A stretch of DNA of 64,000 nucleotides from an uncultured Oscillospiraceae bacterium. Its GTDB lineage: Bacteria > Bacillota > Clostridia > Oscillospirales > Acutalibacteraceae. Positions within the stretch are counted from its first letter, which is position 1, and every line of letters begins with the position of its first letter. Where the stretch lies: contig CAJJLZ010000008.1 of the NCBI GenBank assembly GCA_905192745.1, positions 1 to 64,000 of the forward strand, in the 5' to 3' direction. A program made the translations under genes and the position numbers. Positions 40,410 to 50,222 of the stretch are shown here, one piece after another. The notes under the pieces are model-generated. The model was not told the DNA's origin. It was given only the letters and a program-made list of their open reading frames with translations, and searched no databases.

Positions 40410-41129
40410 ATGAAGTACCTGAGCGTTTTTCAAAACGCGATCCGCCGGATATGGCTGCGCCTTCTTGGGCAAACCGCCGACGAGACCCATTATATCAACG
40501 GAGCGGATACCCTTCCCCCGCCGCTCACTGCCGAGGAGGAGGCCGAGGTTTTCGCCCGGATTGAAGCCGGCGACGCCGCCGCGCGGGACATCCTTATCAC
40601 CCACAATCTGCGGCTGGTAGTCTATATCGCGCGAAAATTTGAAAATTCCGGCGTGGGGATCGAGGATCTGATTTCCATCGGGACGATCGGTCTTATCAAG
40701 GCGGTCAACACCTTCTGTCCCTCCCGGAATATCAAGCTTGCCACCTATTCCTCCCGCTGTATTGAAAACGAAATTCTGATGTATCTGCGGAAAAATTCGC
40801 AGCTGCGCAACGAGCTGTCCATCGACGAACCGCTGAATGTAGACTGGGACGGCAACGAGCTGCTGCTTTCCGATATTCTGGGCAGTGAACCGGATATCGT
40901 GAACCGGGGAATCGAGCAGGAAGCGGAAAAGACCCTGCTGCTCGACTGCATCGCCCACCTTTCCGAGCGGGAGCAGTTTATCATGTGCCTGCGCTTCGGT
41001 ATCAACGGCAACAAGGAGCACACCCAGAAGGAGGTGGCCGATCTGCTCGGCATCTCCCAATCCTACATCTCCCGGCTGGAAAAAAAGATTATCAAACGGC
41101 TGAAAAAAGAACTGGAGCAGGCCGGTTAA
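40410..41129 (+). CDS. sigE: Mother-cell sporulation sigma factor E
   Basis: A protein of 239 residues. ATG 40,410 (ACGGAGG 6 bases upstream) gives the amphipathic pro-sequence MKYLSVFQNAIRRIWLRLLG that SpoIIGA removes. Regions 2 (LRLVVYIARKFENSGVGIED; IKLATYSSRCIENEILMYLR) and 4 (EVADLLGISQSYISRLEKKI) are complete. It directs early mother-cell gene expression. The longer upstream frame is not conserved. Confidence 0.95.
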   Translation: MKYLSVFQNAIRRIWLRLLGQTADETHYINGADTLPPPLTAEEEAEVFARIEAGDAAARDILITHNLRLVVYIARKFENSGVGIEDLISIGTIGLIKAVNTFCPSRNIKLATYSSRCIENEILMYLRKNSQLRNELSIDEPLNVDWDGNELLLSDILGSEPDIVNRGIEQEAEKTLLLDCIAHLSEREQFIMCLRFGINGNKEHTQKEVADLLGISQSYISRLEKKIIKRLKKELEQAG

Positions 41130-41172
41130 AAAGGTGAAAACGGTTAAAGCCGGTTCTCTCCAGCCGGCCGCA

Positions 41173-41207
41173 AAAAAGCTGCCTGAAACGGTTTCAGGCA
41201 GCTTTTT
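41173..41207. terminator. Shared terminator of sigE and the FAD oxidoreductase gene
   Basis: A perfect 17-bp stem (AAAAAGCTGCCTGAAAC and complement) with a one-base centre; T runs on both strands. Confidence 0.8.
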
Positions 41208-41217
41208 GTCTGAATTA

Positions 41218-42516
41218 TCACAAAACGGATTCGTCAGACAGGGTCACGCCCGCTTTTTGCAGCGCGGCCTGAATATCTTTTACGTCCAGCGCCCGGGGCG
41301 GAACGCCCTTTTGCGCGGACAGCGCGGCGGCAATACCCGCGGCCTCCCCCATCGCCATGCAGATATTCATTACCCGATAGGAGGAATGGGCCTTATGGGT
41401 GCCGGAGATACAGCGTCCCGCCGCCAGCAGGCCGTCCGCCTCCTTCGGCAGAAAACAGCGGTACGGGATATCATAGGGGCGGGTGCCGCGGGCAACGGCC
41501 AGATCCTCCGCCTGTCCGCCGCCGTCGGGATTATGGGTATCGAAACAGAAATTCACTCCGTGGACCACCGCGTCCGGAAAGGCCCTGCCCTGCGCGATGT
41601 CCTCCGCCGTCAGGGTATAGAGTCCTTCCATCCGGCGGGTCTCACGGAAGCCGGGAAGATCCGCGCCGTCCAGCAGACGGCAGTTTTCAAAACCCGGAAT
41701 ATGCCGGCGGAGGAAGGCGATCACCCGGTCGGTCTGTTCGCGCAGTTCCCGATCCGAACGGGCGATATCGGCGAGGTTTACGCCGTCCACCCGGCAGAGC
41801 TGGGTCGCGTTGACCATCCGCTCTCCCGGCGCGCCGTCGCCGTACAGCCGGACGATCGTGACGTCCGGCGGCAGTTCCCCGCTGCGGCTGGCCTCCTCGC
41901 AGAGCTTTAGATAGCTCTGTCCGTTAATCAGCGTGTCATCCGATTCATGACAGCAGACCAGATCGGATTCCACCCCGCCGATGGTGAACAGGATGGAGGC
42001 GGGCTGGGTCAATCCGTCCGAAGGCCGCCCGACCACGCAGGAAACCCCGGCCAAGGCCAACACCATCCCGTCGCCGGTGGCGTCCACCGTTGTCTTCGCC
42101 GCAATCCGCGCCAATCCCTGCGGAGTGGAAACGACCAGCCCGCGAACCGTGCCGCCTTCTTTCCACACCTCCGCCACCGGCGTCTGAAGATACAGCGTCA
42201 CGCCCTCCTCATGCAGCCAGCGGGCCAAGGCATATTTCGCGTCCTCGACATTATGAGGCCGGCATTCGCCGCCCGTACCGAGCAGTTCCCCTATCTCATC
42301 CTTGAGAGTACCGGGCGGCACGATGCCCATACAGGTGCGGATATGGCCGAGCGTCAGATTACCGCCCACCGCGCCGAAGCGCTCCGTCAGCGTAACCCGG
42401 CATCCCTGCCGCGCGGCCGCCACGGCGGCGCAGAGACCCGCCGGGCCGGCGCCGGCCACCAACACATCGGTTTCCTCCAGCAGGGGGAGTTCCTTCAGAA
42501 GAGCGGGATGGAGCAT
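41218..42516 (-). CDS. FAD-dependent oxidoreductase
   Basis: A 432-residue flavoprotein of the FAD-dependent oxidoreductase family (PF12831-like): ADP-binding motif DVLVAGAGPAGLCAAVAAAR at about 17-36, a second FAD contact TVDATGDGMVLALAG, and the C-terminal LLAAGRCISGTHKAHSS and MGEAAGIAAAL. Substrate unknown. It sits on the opposite strand between sigE and sigG, which are normally adjacent. No partner gene is adjacent. Confidence 0.85.
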   Translation of the reverse strand: MLHPALLKELPLLEETDVLVAGAGPAGLCAAVAAARQGCRVTLTERFGAVGGNLTLGHIRTCMGIVPPGTLKDEIGELLGTGGECRPHNVEDAKYALARWLHEEGVTLYLQTPVAEVWKEGGTVRGLVVSTPQGLARIAAKTTVDATGDGMVLALAGVSCVVGRPSDGLTQPASILFTIGGVESDLVCCHESDDTLINGQSYLKLCEEASRSGELPPDVTIVRLYGDGAPGERMVNATQLCRVDGVNLADIARSDRELREQTDRVIAFLRRHIPGFENCRLLDGADLPGFRETRRMEGLYTLTAEDIAQGRAFPDAVVHGVNFCFDTHNPDGGGQAEDLAVARGTRPYDIPYRCFLPKEADGLLAAGRCISGTHKAHSSYRVMNICMAMGEAAGIAAALSAQKGVPPRALDVKDIQAALQKAGVTLSDESVL

Positions 42517-42808
42517 AAATCATCTTTCCTTTCCGATTGGAAGGCATGGGGGCGGTTCCGCCCCTGTTCTATGGCCTTACTGTATCATTTTTGACAATGA
42601 ACCGCAATCCGTCTCTGAAAAAAAGCAAATTTCGCCTTCTCATCCAGCAGCTTTCGGCTGATACGTCACTGTTCCGTTCCTTCCGCGTGAAAGAAAGCCG
42701 GTCGGCAGAACCGGAGGGAAAAAAGGCGGGGGATTTCTGCACCACGTGCATTTTCCGTGCCTCTCCGGCAATACTGAGAGGGTAACATTCTGCGGAGAGG
42801 GCGGTGCC

Positions 42809-43579
42809 GTGTTGTATAACAAGGTCGAGATTTGCGGGGTCAACACCAGTAACCTGAAGGTACTCAGCGAAAGCGAAAAAATGCGGCTTCTGGGGGAAAT
42901 GCACAAGGGCAATGCCCGGGCCCGGGATGAACTGGTCAACGGCAATCTCCGGCTGGTGCTCAGCGTCATCCAGCGCTTTACCCAGCGGGGCGAAAATCTG
43001 GACGATCTGTTTCAGGTGGGCTGTATCGGTCTGATTAAAGCCATCGACAATTTTGACACCAGCCAGAACGTCCGCTTTTCCACCTACGCCGTGCCGATGA
43101 TTATCGGCGAAATCCGGCGGTATCTGCGGGACAACAACAGCATCCGGATCAGCCGGTCCATGCGGGATGTGGCCTACAAGGCGATGCAGATCAAGGAGCG
43201 GCTGACCAACGAACAGCTCCGGGATCCGACCATTGAGGAAATCGCCCGGGAAATGGAGCTGCCCAAGGAAGAGGTGGTTCTCGCGCTGGAATCCATTGTG
43301 GAGCCGGTCTCCCTGTACGAACCGGTGTATTCCGACGGCGGGGACACCATCTATGTCATGGATCAGGTGGGCGACCACAACGACGATAAAAACTGGCTGG
43401 ATGAAATTGCCCTCAAGGAGGCCATCCGCAATCTGAACAACCGGGAAAAGCGGATTCTCTACCTCCGCTTTTTCAAGGGAATGACGCAGATTGAAGTCAG
43501 CTCGGAAATCGGCATCAGTCAGGCGCAGGTCAGCCGGCTGGAAAAAGGCGCGCTGGATCACATTAAAAAACAGATATAA
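42809..43579 (+). CDS. sigG: Forespore sporulation sigma factor G
   Basis: A protein of 256 residues. The N-terminus YNKVEICGVNTSNLKVL is diagnostic of sigma G (NKVEICGV motif bound by the anti-sigma factor CsfB/Gin). Regions 2-4 are complete (DDLFQVGCIGLIKAIDNFD; RFSTYAVPMIIGEIRRYLRD; EISEIGI-type HTH near the end, SQAQVSRLEKGAL). It drives late forespore genes. GTG 42,809 is used, GAGAGG lying about 9 bases upstream. Confidence 0.95.
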   Translation: MLYNKVEICGVNTSNLKVLSESEKMRLLGEMHKGNARARDELVNGNLRLVLSVIQRFTQRGENLDDLFQVGCIGLIKAIDNFDTSQNVRFSTYAVPMIIGEIRRYLRDNNSIRISRSMRDVAYKAMQIKERLTNEQLRDPTIEEIAREMELPKEEVVLALESIVEPVSLYEPVYSDGGDTIYVMDQVGDHNDDKNWLDEIALKEAIRNLNNREKRILYLRFFKGMTQIEVSSEIGISQAQVSRLEKGALDHIKKQI

Positions 43580-43585
43580 AACGCC

Positions 43586-43632
43586 AAAAACCGCCATGCC
43601 GCCTTCTTTTCAGAAAGCGGCATGGCGGTTTT
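43586..43632. terminator. Shared terminator of sigG and the ABC exporter
   Basis: CCGCCATGCCGC (43,591-43,602) pairs with GCGGCATGGCGG (43,617-43,628) with T runs on both sides. Confidence 0.8.
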
Positions 43633-43633
43633 C

Positions 43634-46600
43634 TTATTCGACGCTCTTCAGCGACTCGACCATGTTGATCTTCCGGATGACCCGATTGGTCAGCAGGTTC
43701 ACCGTGAGGGAAAAGGCGATGGTAATCAGGGACGAAACCACATAATTGGTCCACTTGGTCTGCCGGGTGAACATCACCATATCCATTTCCGCGGTGGTTA
43801 TGACATAGAAGAGCAGGAAATAGCCCAGCGCCAGCCCCGCCAGAATTCCCAGAATGGTCAGGATGATATTTTCCCGATACAGGTACATCGACGTTTCCCC
43901 GTCGTAGAAGCCGAGCACCTTGAGGGTGGCCAGCTCCCGCTTGCGTTCGTCGATGTTGATGCTGGTCAGGCTGAACAGCACAACAAAGGCAAGCGCCGCG
44001 GCGGAAAGGATCAGCACAACCACCACCAGATCCAACGCCTGAATCATGTCGTCAAAGTTGGCGCGGATGGCCGTGTTGAAGGACACCCCGCTCACCGCTC
44101 CGGTCTCCAGCAGGGCTTTGGAGAGGCTGTTCTCCGCCTCTTCGGAGGTATCGGACAGTCTGCCGAGCAGCGCGTTTTCCTCTGCGTCCCCGCCGAAGGC
44201 GGCTTTATACGCCGACGAGCTCATATATACATAATGATAAACATAGTTTTCCGCAATGCCGCGCACGGTAACGACCACCTGCCGGTTATCCTCGTCCTTC
44301 AGCACCAGATCGTCCCCTACGCCGACACCCAGCAGTTTCCCCAGCTTTTCGGTAATCACCGCCCCGTCGTCCGGCAGGGAGAGCGCGTTTCCTGTCCGCC
44401 GTTCCCGCAGAGCAATAAATTCCAGAAAATCCTCCTGCCCCTCCGAATCCTGCGGCACGAACAGCGTAATCTCCTGCATTCCCATGGTCGTGGAGGCGTC
44501 CGCCGTCTCCTGATGGATGGGCAGACTCTCGCCGAGCGTCTCCGTATCCGTCAGAACGGCGTCCAGCGCGGCCTGTTCCTCCGCCGTCGGGTTTTCCTTC
44601 AGGGCGAGGAGCATGTCGTACTTCTGGATTTCCTCATACTGCTTCGGGACCATCAGGCGGATAGAATCCTTCAGGCCGAAGCCGGTAAAGATCAGGGCCG
44701 TACAGCCCGCCACCCCAAAGACGGTCATCATCAGCCGTTTTTTATACCGGAAGATATTCCGGCAGGTAACTTTCTTGGAAAAATTGATATGCTTCCAGAT
44801 AAAACCGATCCGTTCCAGCAGGATGCGTTTCCCCTCCTTGGGGGAGCGGGGACGCATCAGGGAGGCCGGTGTACTCATCAGTTCGCCCTGACACACCAGA
44901 AACGCCGGAAGCACCGCGCAGAGCAATGCGCCCGCGCTGGCCGTCAACGAGCTTTCCGCGTTAATCGGCGTCATAACAGGCGGCAGGGTGTACATGATGC
45001 CGTAAGCGTCCGCGATAACCCGGGGGAAGAGGCTGCTCCCCACGACAATGCCGAGGACGATTCCGCCTGCCGCCGCCAGGGCGGCGTAGATCAGATACTT
45101 GGACGCGATCGCCATCCGGCCGTAGCCAAGCGCCTTCATCACCCCAATGGCGGTGCGGTCGTCCTCCACCATACGGGTCATGTTGGTCAGGCTGACCAGC
45201 GCCGCGACCAGAAAGAAGATCAGCGGAAACACCAGCCCGATCGCCGCGACCCGGTCGGTATCCTGTTCATATCCGGCGAATCCGGCATTTTTCCGCAGGT
45301 CCAGCGCAAACCACTCGGGCTGCGCCAGATCGGCCAGAGCCTCCTCGCCGTCCGCGATCTGCCGTTTTGCGTCCTCAATATCCGCCAGCGCATCCGTCTC
45401 CTCTTCGTTGTATTCCTTCCATCCATCGTCCAGTTTCCGCCGCGCGTCCGCCAGTTCCCGTTCCGCATCGGCAAGTTTTTCGGCCCCTTCGGCCTTTCCT
45501 TTGTCAAACGAGGCCTTGTTTTTCTCGTATTCCGCCCTGCCGGCTTCATAATCCGCCCGACCGGCCGCCAGAGCGGTCTCCCCCGCGGCGAGCGTCTGCG
45601 CCGAGGCCGCCAGCTTCTCTGCCGCCGCATCGGCCTGCTGCTTGCCGAAAGCAAGCTCCGCGCTTTTTTCCTCATAGGTCGTCCGCATCCCGGCAATCTG
45701 CGCGGCCAGCGCCTGCGCCTGTTCGCTTTCGGGGGGGAGCAGCGCAAGCTGTTCCTCCATCGCGGCGATACCGGCCTTCAGTTCCTCCAGAGCGGACTCG
45801 CCCTGACGCAGCTGCTCCCGGCTCTCCGCCAGTTCCACACGGCCCTGCTCCAGAGCCGTTTTGCCGTCGGCCAGCTCCTTTTCCTTTTCGGTCAGGGTGG
45901 CGAGGGCGTCGTCCAATGCTGTTTTCGCCTCGGCAAGCTGCTTTTCCCCGTCCGCGATCTGCCGGTCGTATTCCGCGCGGCTGTCCGCCAGCTCCGCTTC
46001 CCCGTCGGCGAGATCCTTCTCCCCCTGCTCCAGCTCGGCCTTCGCGTCGGCGAGCTTCTGCTCTCCGTCGGCCAGTTCGGCCTTCGCGTCGTCCAGTTCC
46101 CGCCGCGCGTCGGCGGTCAGCGATTCATAGCGGAGGGGATTCCGCATGCCGCCCGCCTCGTCGATCCGGCCGCAGAACGCCTCTATCGCGTTTTTATATT
46201 CCTCCGAAAAACGGGAATAACCGGTGTCTTCCGCCTGTACATATACTTGTGTATACACCTCGGTAAGAAAGTTTTCCTCCGGCAGAAGCACAAAACCGTT
46301 CCGCTTTCCGTTGCCTTTACTGCTGCTTCCCCGCTGGAAGGAAATATAATCCAGAGACCGGGCGGAACCCACGATGGTGTATTCCAGCCGCCCAAGGGTA
46401 TCAGCCATATCCGGATCCTCTTTTACATCCACCGTCAGGGGGTCGCCGATTTGAAAATCACCGATCAGCTCGGCGTCGATCAGGCATTCGTTCTCCGCTT
46501 CGGGATAGCGGCCCTCCACCAGCACAGGACGGTTGATTACCGTATCCGGCGCATCCCGCAGAGACTGCCAGTCCAGCGACTGATAACTGACCAGCAGGGC

Positions 46601-46900
46601 CGTATCCCCCCGCTGGAGAAAGCCGTCCGCCGCGTAGCCGGGCTGGACGATCCGCATTCCCTCCACCTCCCGCAGGGCGGTGAGATCCTCCTCGTCAAAG
46701 CCAAGGGTGGAAAGCAGCTGCACATCCGCGGCATTGTAATCGTCAAAATATTGATCCAGCGTCATCCGCATATCGGGACTCGTCGCCCGGACGCCGGAGA
46801 AAAAGGCCACCCCAAGCGCCACGATCAGGAGAATGGCGACAAACCGGCGCTTGCTGGTACGGATCTGCCGGAACACGTCCTTCCGGAATGCGCTCTTCAT
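43634..46900 (-). CDS. FtsX/MacB-type ABC permease with long coiled-coil domain
   Basis: A protein of 1,088 residues. Two FtsX-type permease units (helices near residues 20-40, 590-730 and the last 250) flank an extracytoplasmic coiled coil of about 250 residues (about 265-520) built of repeats such as AELADGEQKLADAKAELEQG. This is the layout of large Firmicute MacB-like exporters. It partners the ATPase just upstream (TGATG overlap). Possible roles are peptide or lipid export or mechanical signalling to the wall; the substrate is unknown. Confidence 0.88.
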   Translation of the reverse strand: MKSAFRKDVFRQIRTSKRRFVAILLIVALGVAFFSGVRATSPDMRMTLDQYFDDYNAADVQLLSTLGFDEEDLTALREVEGMRIVQPGYAADGFLQRGDTALLVSYQSLDWQSLRDAPDTVINRPVLVEGRYPEAENECLIDAELIGDFQIGDPLTVDVKEDPDMADTLGRLEYTIVGSARSLDYISFQRGSSSKGNGKRNGFVLLPEENFLTEVYTQVYVQAEDTGYSRFSEEYKNAIEAFCGRIDEAGGMRNPLRYESLTADARRELDDAKAELADGEQKLADAKAELEQGEKDLADGEAELADSRAEYDRQIADGEKQLAEAKTALDDALATLTEKEKELADGKTALEQGRVELAESREQLRQGESALEELKAGIAAMEEQLALLPPESEQAQALAAQIAGMRTTYEEKSAELAFGKQQADAAAEKLAASAQTLAAGETALAAGRADYEAGRAEYEKNKASFDKGKAEGAEKLADAERELADARRKLDDGWKEYNEEETDALADIEDAKRQIADGEEALADLAQPEWFALDLRKNAGFAGYEQDTDRVAAIGLVFPLIFFLVAALVSLTNMTRMVEDDRTAIGVMKALGYGRMAIASKYLIYAALAAAGGIVLGIVVGSSLFPRVIADAYGIMYTLPPVMTPINAESSLTASAGALLCAVLPAFLVCQGELMSTPASLMRPRSPKEGKRILLERIGFIWKHINFSKKVTCRNIFRYKKRLMMTVFGVAGCTALIFTGFGLKDSIRLMVPKQYEEIQKYDMLLALKENPTAEEQAALDAVLTDTETLGESLPIHQETADASTTMGMQEITLFVPQDSEGQEDFLEFIALRERRTGNALSLPDDGAVITEKLGKLLGVGVGDDLVLKDEDNRQVVVTVRGIAENYVYHYVYMSSSAYKAAFGGDAEENALLGRLSDTSEEAENSLSKALLETGAVSGVSFNTAIRANFDDMIQALDLVVVVLILSAAALAFVVLFSLTSINIDERKRELATLKVLGFYDGETSMYLYRENIILTILGILAGLALGYFLLFYVITTAEMDMVMFTRQTKWTNYVVSSLITIAFSLTVNLLTNRVIRKINMVESLKSVE

Positions 46901-47604
46901 CACCATTCAATCCTTTCGACCGGCAGGGGATTCGGGTTTTTCCCGGCGGATTTCACCCGCCCATTGCGGATCTTGATGATCCGGTCGGCAATCGGCGTAA
47001 TCGCCTGATTGTGGGTGATAACGATCACGGTCATTCCGGTGCGTCGACAGGTGCCATACAGCAGTTCCAGCACCGTGCGGCCGGTCGCGTCGTCCAGTGC
47101 GCCGGTCGGCTCGTCGCAGAGCAGCAGCTTCGGATTTTTCGCCAGAGCCCGGGCGATGGATACCCGCTGCTGCTCGCCGCCCGAAAGCTGAGCGGGGAAA
47201 TTGTTCATCCGTTCGGTCAGCCCCACTTCGGCCAGCATCTCCCGCGCGTCCAGCGGATTCCGGCAGATCTGGGCGGCCAGTTCCACGTTTTCCAGAGCCG
47301 TCAGGTTTTGCACCAGATTATAAAACTGAAACACGAACCCGATATCGTGCCGCCGGTAGGCGGTGAGCTGCCTGCGGTTATAGGCGCTGATTTCCTCTCC
47401 ATCGACAAAAATTTTTCCTCCGTCGCAGGTATCCATTCCGCCCAGAATATTCAGCACCGTGGTTTTTCCCGCGCCGCTGGGACCGACCACCACCACAAAT
47501 TCGCCCTTTTCGATGTCGAAGGTGATCCCGTCCGACGCGCGGACGGTAATCTCTCCCATTTTATACACTTTGGTTACGTCCTGAAAACTGACGTATCCCG
47601 CCAT
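46900..47604 (-). CDS. ABC transporter ATPase (MacB/LolD type)
   Basis: A 234-residue ATPase with Walker A GPSGAGKTT, signature LSGGEQQRVSIARAL and Walker B LLLCDEPTGALD, the pattern of MacB/LolD/FtsE ATPases that work with FtsX-type permeases. Its stop overlaps the permease start (TGATG). A weak minus-strand TATAAT at 47,694-47,699 could mark the promoter. Confidence 0.92.
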   Translation of the reverse strand: MAGYVSFQDVTKVYKMGEITVRASDGITFDIEKGEFVVVVGPSGAGKTTVLNILGGMDTCDGGKIFVDGEEISAYNRRQLTAYRRHDIGFVFQFYNLVQNLTALENVELAAQICRNPLDAREMLAEVGLTERMNNFPAQLSGGEQQRVSIARALAKNPKLLLCDEPTGALDDATGRTVLELLYGTCRRTGMTVIVITHNQAITPIADRIIKIRNGRVKSAGKNPNPLPVERIEW

Positions 47605-48029
47605 ACGACCACGCCTTTCGAATGTTTTGCCGCCGCGGTGTTCCGCTGTCCGCCCGTTCAGCCGCAGCCGCGGCCCGGAAAACCTTTTTTTTCATTATAA
47701 AGAAATTTCTGAATAAACGCTCTGTCTATCTATGAACTTTTTATGAATTCTTTCTCTTTTCCGCTTTTCCCTCCGGCTTTCTCCGTTTCGCCGACAGACG
47801 ACCGGCAAATTTCGTTAAAATTCGATTGTCGGAATTCGACACAAAGCCTTGTGTTTCGGCACAGCTCGTTTTATACTGTACTTATTGTACTTATGATTTC
47901 CGGGATTGTAAAAATTTTGGAAACGCCAGTGAGAAATCAAGACCGATTTTTCGACATATCTTTGGGAAGCCGCCGAATCCGCAATCGGCGTCTTTGACAT
48001 AACCATGAAAACAGAGGATGACATTTCCA
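47605..48029. other. 425-base divergent intergenic region
   Basis: Lies between the ABC exporter operon (minus) and the LTA-synthase-like gene (plus). It includes a weak minus TATAAT (47,694-47,699) and the plus promoter at 47,849-47,877, then about 150 bases of leader without a recognised motif. Confidence 0.45.
47849..47877 (+). promoter_or_regulatory. Candidate promoter of the LTA-synthase-like gene
   Basis: TTGTGT (47,849-47,854), 17-base spacer, TATACT (47,872-47,877). Confidence 0.45.
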
Positions 48030-50108
48030 ATGAGCGAAAAGATGAGACCCGTTTTTCAGCATACGCAAAAAGCGCTGCCCGACTGGTGCTTTTTGTTTTT
48101 ATTTCCGGCCGTGTTGTTTTACTATGAAACGGTATTCCGCCTGTCCACCGTCGGCGGATATTTCCGGCTGGGAACGGTGTTTATGCTGTTGTTCAGCCTG
48201 TTCTACGGAGGGATCGGTTACCTGCTGTCCACCCTTTTCAAAAATCCGAAGGCCAACCGGGCGGTCGCTCTGACGCTGATCGGGCTTTTGGCCCTCCCCT
48301 TTCTGGTGGAATATTTCGTATACCGCGCCTTTAAGGTCTTTTACGACCTGAACACGGTGGCGGGCGGCGCGGGGGACGCCGTCGGCGGGTTTTCCGGCGA
48401 TATCTTCCGCCTGATTTTCAGTCTGGACGGTCTTTTTAAGCTTGTGCTGTTTGCCCTGCCCTTCGTGTTATATCTCCTTTTGGGAAAACGTTTCCTTCCC
48501 GCGGCCCGCTCGGGAGCCCGGCTGCGGATCATCGCGGCGGCCGGAATGCTGATTTTTTTCCTTGCCGGGACGCTTTGGATTTCCTTCCACAGCGTGTACG
48601 GACCGATGGCCGGAACCGAGTATAATTACCAGTCGGCGGTGGGAAATTTCGGCCTGCTGACCGGGATCCGGCTGGATATCCGAAAAGCTCTTTTCGGCGG
48701 AAATCGGCAATCCTTCGAGCCGGTTCCGCCAACGTCGGAAGCAACGCCGGCCGGCCCCGCGCCGGTGGAATCCTCCGCGCCGGAATCGGAGGGAAACGAT
48801 TCCTCCTCCCCGCCGCCGGACGAACCGAAGGTATATCCCTATAACCAGATGCCGCTGGATTTTAACGCGCTTGGCGAAAGCGCCTCGGGACAGTTGGCGG
48901 AGCTGGATCAGTATGTCGGCGCTCTGGCTCCCTCCCGTCAGAACCCGTACACCGGCCTTTTCAAGGGAAAAAACCTGATTCTGATCGGCGCCGAGGCCTT
49001 TTCGGCGGAGGTGATCGATCCGGAGCTGACCCCCACCCTCTATCGTCTGGCGACCAAAGGCGTTCAGTTTACCGATTATTATCAGCCCGCCAGCGCCGGC
49101 ACTACCGGCGGGGAATATGAAATCCTTTTCGGGATGATGCCCACCGCCGGCGGAATGTCTTTTAAGAGCACCGCCGACCATCTCAACTATTTTACCATGG
49201 GCAGCCAGCTCAACCGGATGGGCTATTATGGAAAGGCCTTTCACAACAACACCTACACCTATTACGACCGGCATAAGACCCATATCAATCTGGGTTACTC
49301 CGACGGCTATATGGGATATGGGAACGGGATGGAAGCCTATGTGCAACAGCAGTGGCCTCAGAGCGATCTTGAAATGATCGCCGGCACGCTGCCCACTTAT
49401 ATCGACCGTCAGCCCTTCAATATTTATTACATGACCGTCAGCGGCCACGGCGGATACGGCCGGTACGGCAACGCCATGACCGGGAAAAACTGGGACCGGG
49501 TGGCATCGCTTCCCTATTCCGACCCGGTCAAAGGGTATCTCGCCGCCAATCTGGAGCTGGAGGACGCGATGGCGCATCTGGTGGCGGAGCTCGAAAAGAA
49601 GGGGATCGCGGAGGATACCGTGATCTGTCTCGCCGCCGACCATTTCCCCTACGGTCTGGACTCCGGCGCCTCGCTGGGGAACATGCCTTATCTGTCCGAG
49701 CTTTACGGGCAGCCGGTTGACAACCTCTTCCAGCGGGACCATTCCCGGTTGATCCTCTGGTGCGGAAGCCTCGAAAAAGAAGAGCCGATTGTCGTGGATA
49801 CCCCTACCTTCAGCCTGGATATTCTGCCGACCCTCTCCAACCTGTTCGGCACGGAATTCGATTCCCGCCTTCTGCCCGGAAGGGACGTGTTTTCGGACGC
49901 GGAAGCGTTGGTTTTCAACATGAATTACGACTGGAAAACGGAATACGGTACCTATATCGCTTCCACCGGCACCTTTACGCCGGCGAACGAGGGGGAGGAG
50001 ATACCGGAAGGGTATGTCGCCCGGATCCGGGCGATGGTGCGGAATAAAATTCATTACTGCGAGGGTGTACTGAATACCGATTACTACGCCCATGTATTTG
50101 GAAAATAG
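48030..50108 (+). CDS. Lipoteichoic-acid-synthase-like phosphotransferase
   Basis: A protein of 692 residues: five membrane helices (about 20-190), a Pro/Ser-rich linker (about 225-270) and an extracellular sulfatase-type domain. The nucleophilic Thr lies in PASAGTTGGEYE (residues 358-359); further metal ligands are in MTVSGHGGYGRYG and CLAADHFPYG. Such enzymes polymerise glycerol phosphate from phosphatidylglycerol or decorate glycolipids. ATG 48,030 is preferred (AGAGGA 11 bases upstream) over one four codons earlier. The linker is longer than in LtaS. Confidence 0.88.
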   Translation: MSEKMRPVFQHTQKALPDWCFLFLFPAVLFYYETVFRLSTVGGYFRLGTVFMLLFSLFYGGIGYLLSTLFKNPKANRAVALTLIGLLALPFLVEYFVYRAFKVFYDLNTVAGGAGDAVGGFSGDIFRLIFSLDGLFKLVLFALPFVLYLLLGKRFLPAARSGARLRIIAAAGMLIFFLAGTLWISFHSVYGPMAGTEYNYQSAVGNFGLLTGIRLDIRKALFGGNRQSFEPVPPTSEATPAGPAPVESSAPESEGNDSSSPPPDEPKVYPYNQMPLDFNALGESASGQLAELDQYVGALAPSRQNPYTGLFKGKNLILIGAEAFSAEVIDPELTPTLYRLATKGVQFTDYYQPASAGTTGGEYEILFGMMPTAGGMSFKSTADHLNYFTMGSQLNRMGYYGKAFHNNTYTYYDRHKTHINLGYSDGYMGYGNGMEAYVQQQWPQSDLEMIAGTLPTYIDRQPFNIYYMTVSGHGGYGRYGNAMTGKNWDRVASLPYSDPVKGYLAANLELEDAMAHLVAELEKKGIAEDTVICLAADHFPYGLDSGASLGNMPYLSELYGQPVDNLFQRDHSRLILWCGSLEKEEPIVVDTPTFSLDILPTLSNLFGTEFDSRLLPGRDVFSDAEALVFNMNYDWKTEYGTYIASTGTFTPANEGEEIPEGYVARIRAMVRNKIHYCEGVLNTDYYAHVFGK

Positions 50109-50151
50109 GAAACGGCTCCCGCGGTTTTCGCCCGGCGGAAGCCGTCAAAAA

Positions 50152-50189
50152 CGCGCCGGCTGAAACGGGATTTCAGCCGGCGCGTTTTT
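50152..50189. terminator. Bidirectional terminator between the LTA-synthase-like gene and mreB
   Basis: CGCGCCGGCTGAAA (50,152-50,165) pairs with TTTCAGCCGGCGCG (50,171-50,184), with T runs on both strands. Confidence 0.8.
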
Positions 50190-50222
50190 ATTTTATGTTC
50201 AATGACACGGCGGAACAGGAAA

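Noticed and set aside
43622..47008. 1,128-residue plus-strand frame opposite the ABC permease
   Set aside because: Shadow of a GC-rich coding region; the sequence is low-complexity, lacks a start site, and the minus-strand permease has clear family motifs.
48468..50093. 541-residue minus-strand frame opposite the LTA-synthase-like gene
   Set aside because: His/Gly/Arg-rich shadow of a real plus-strand gene with catalytic motifs.
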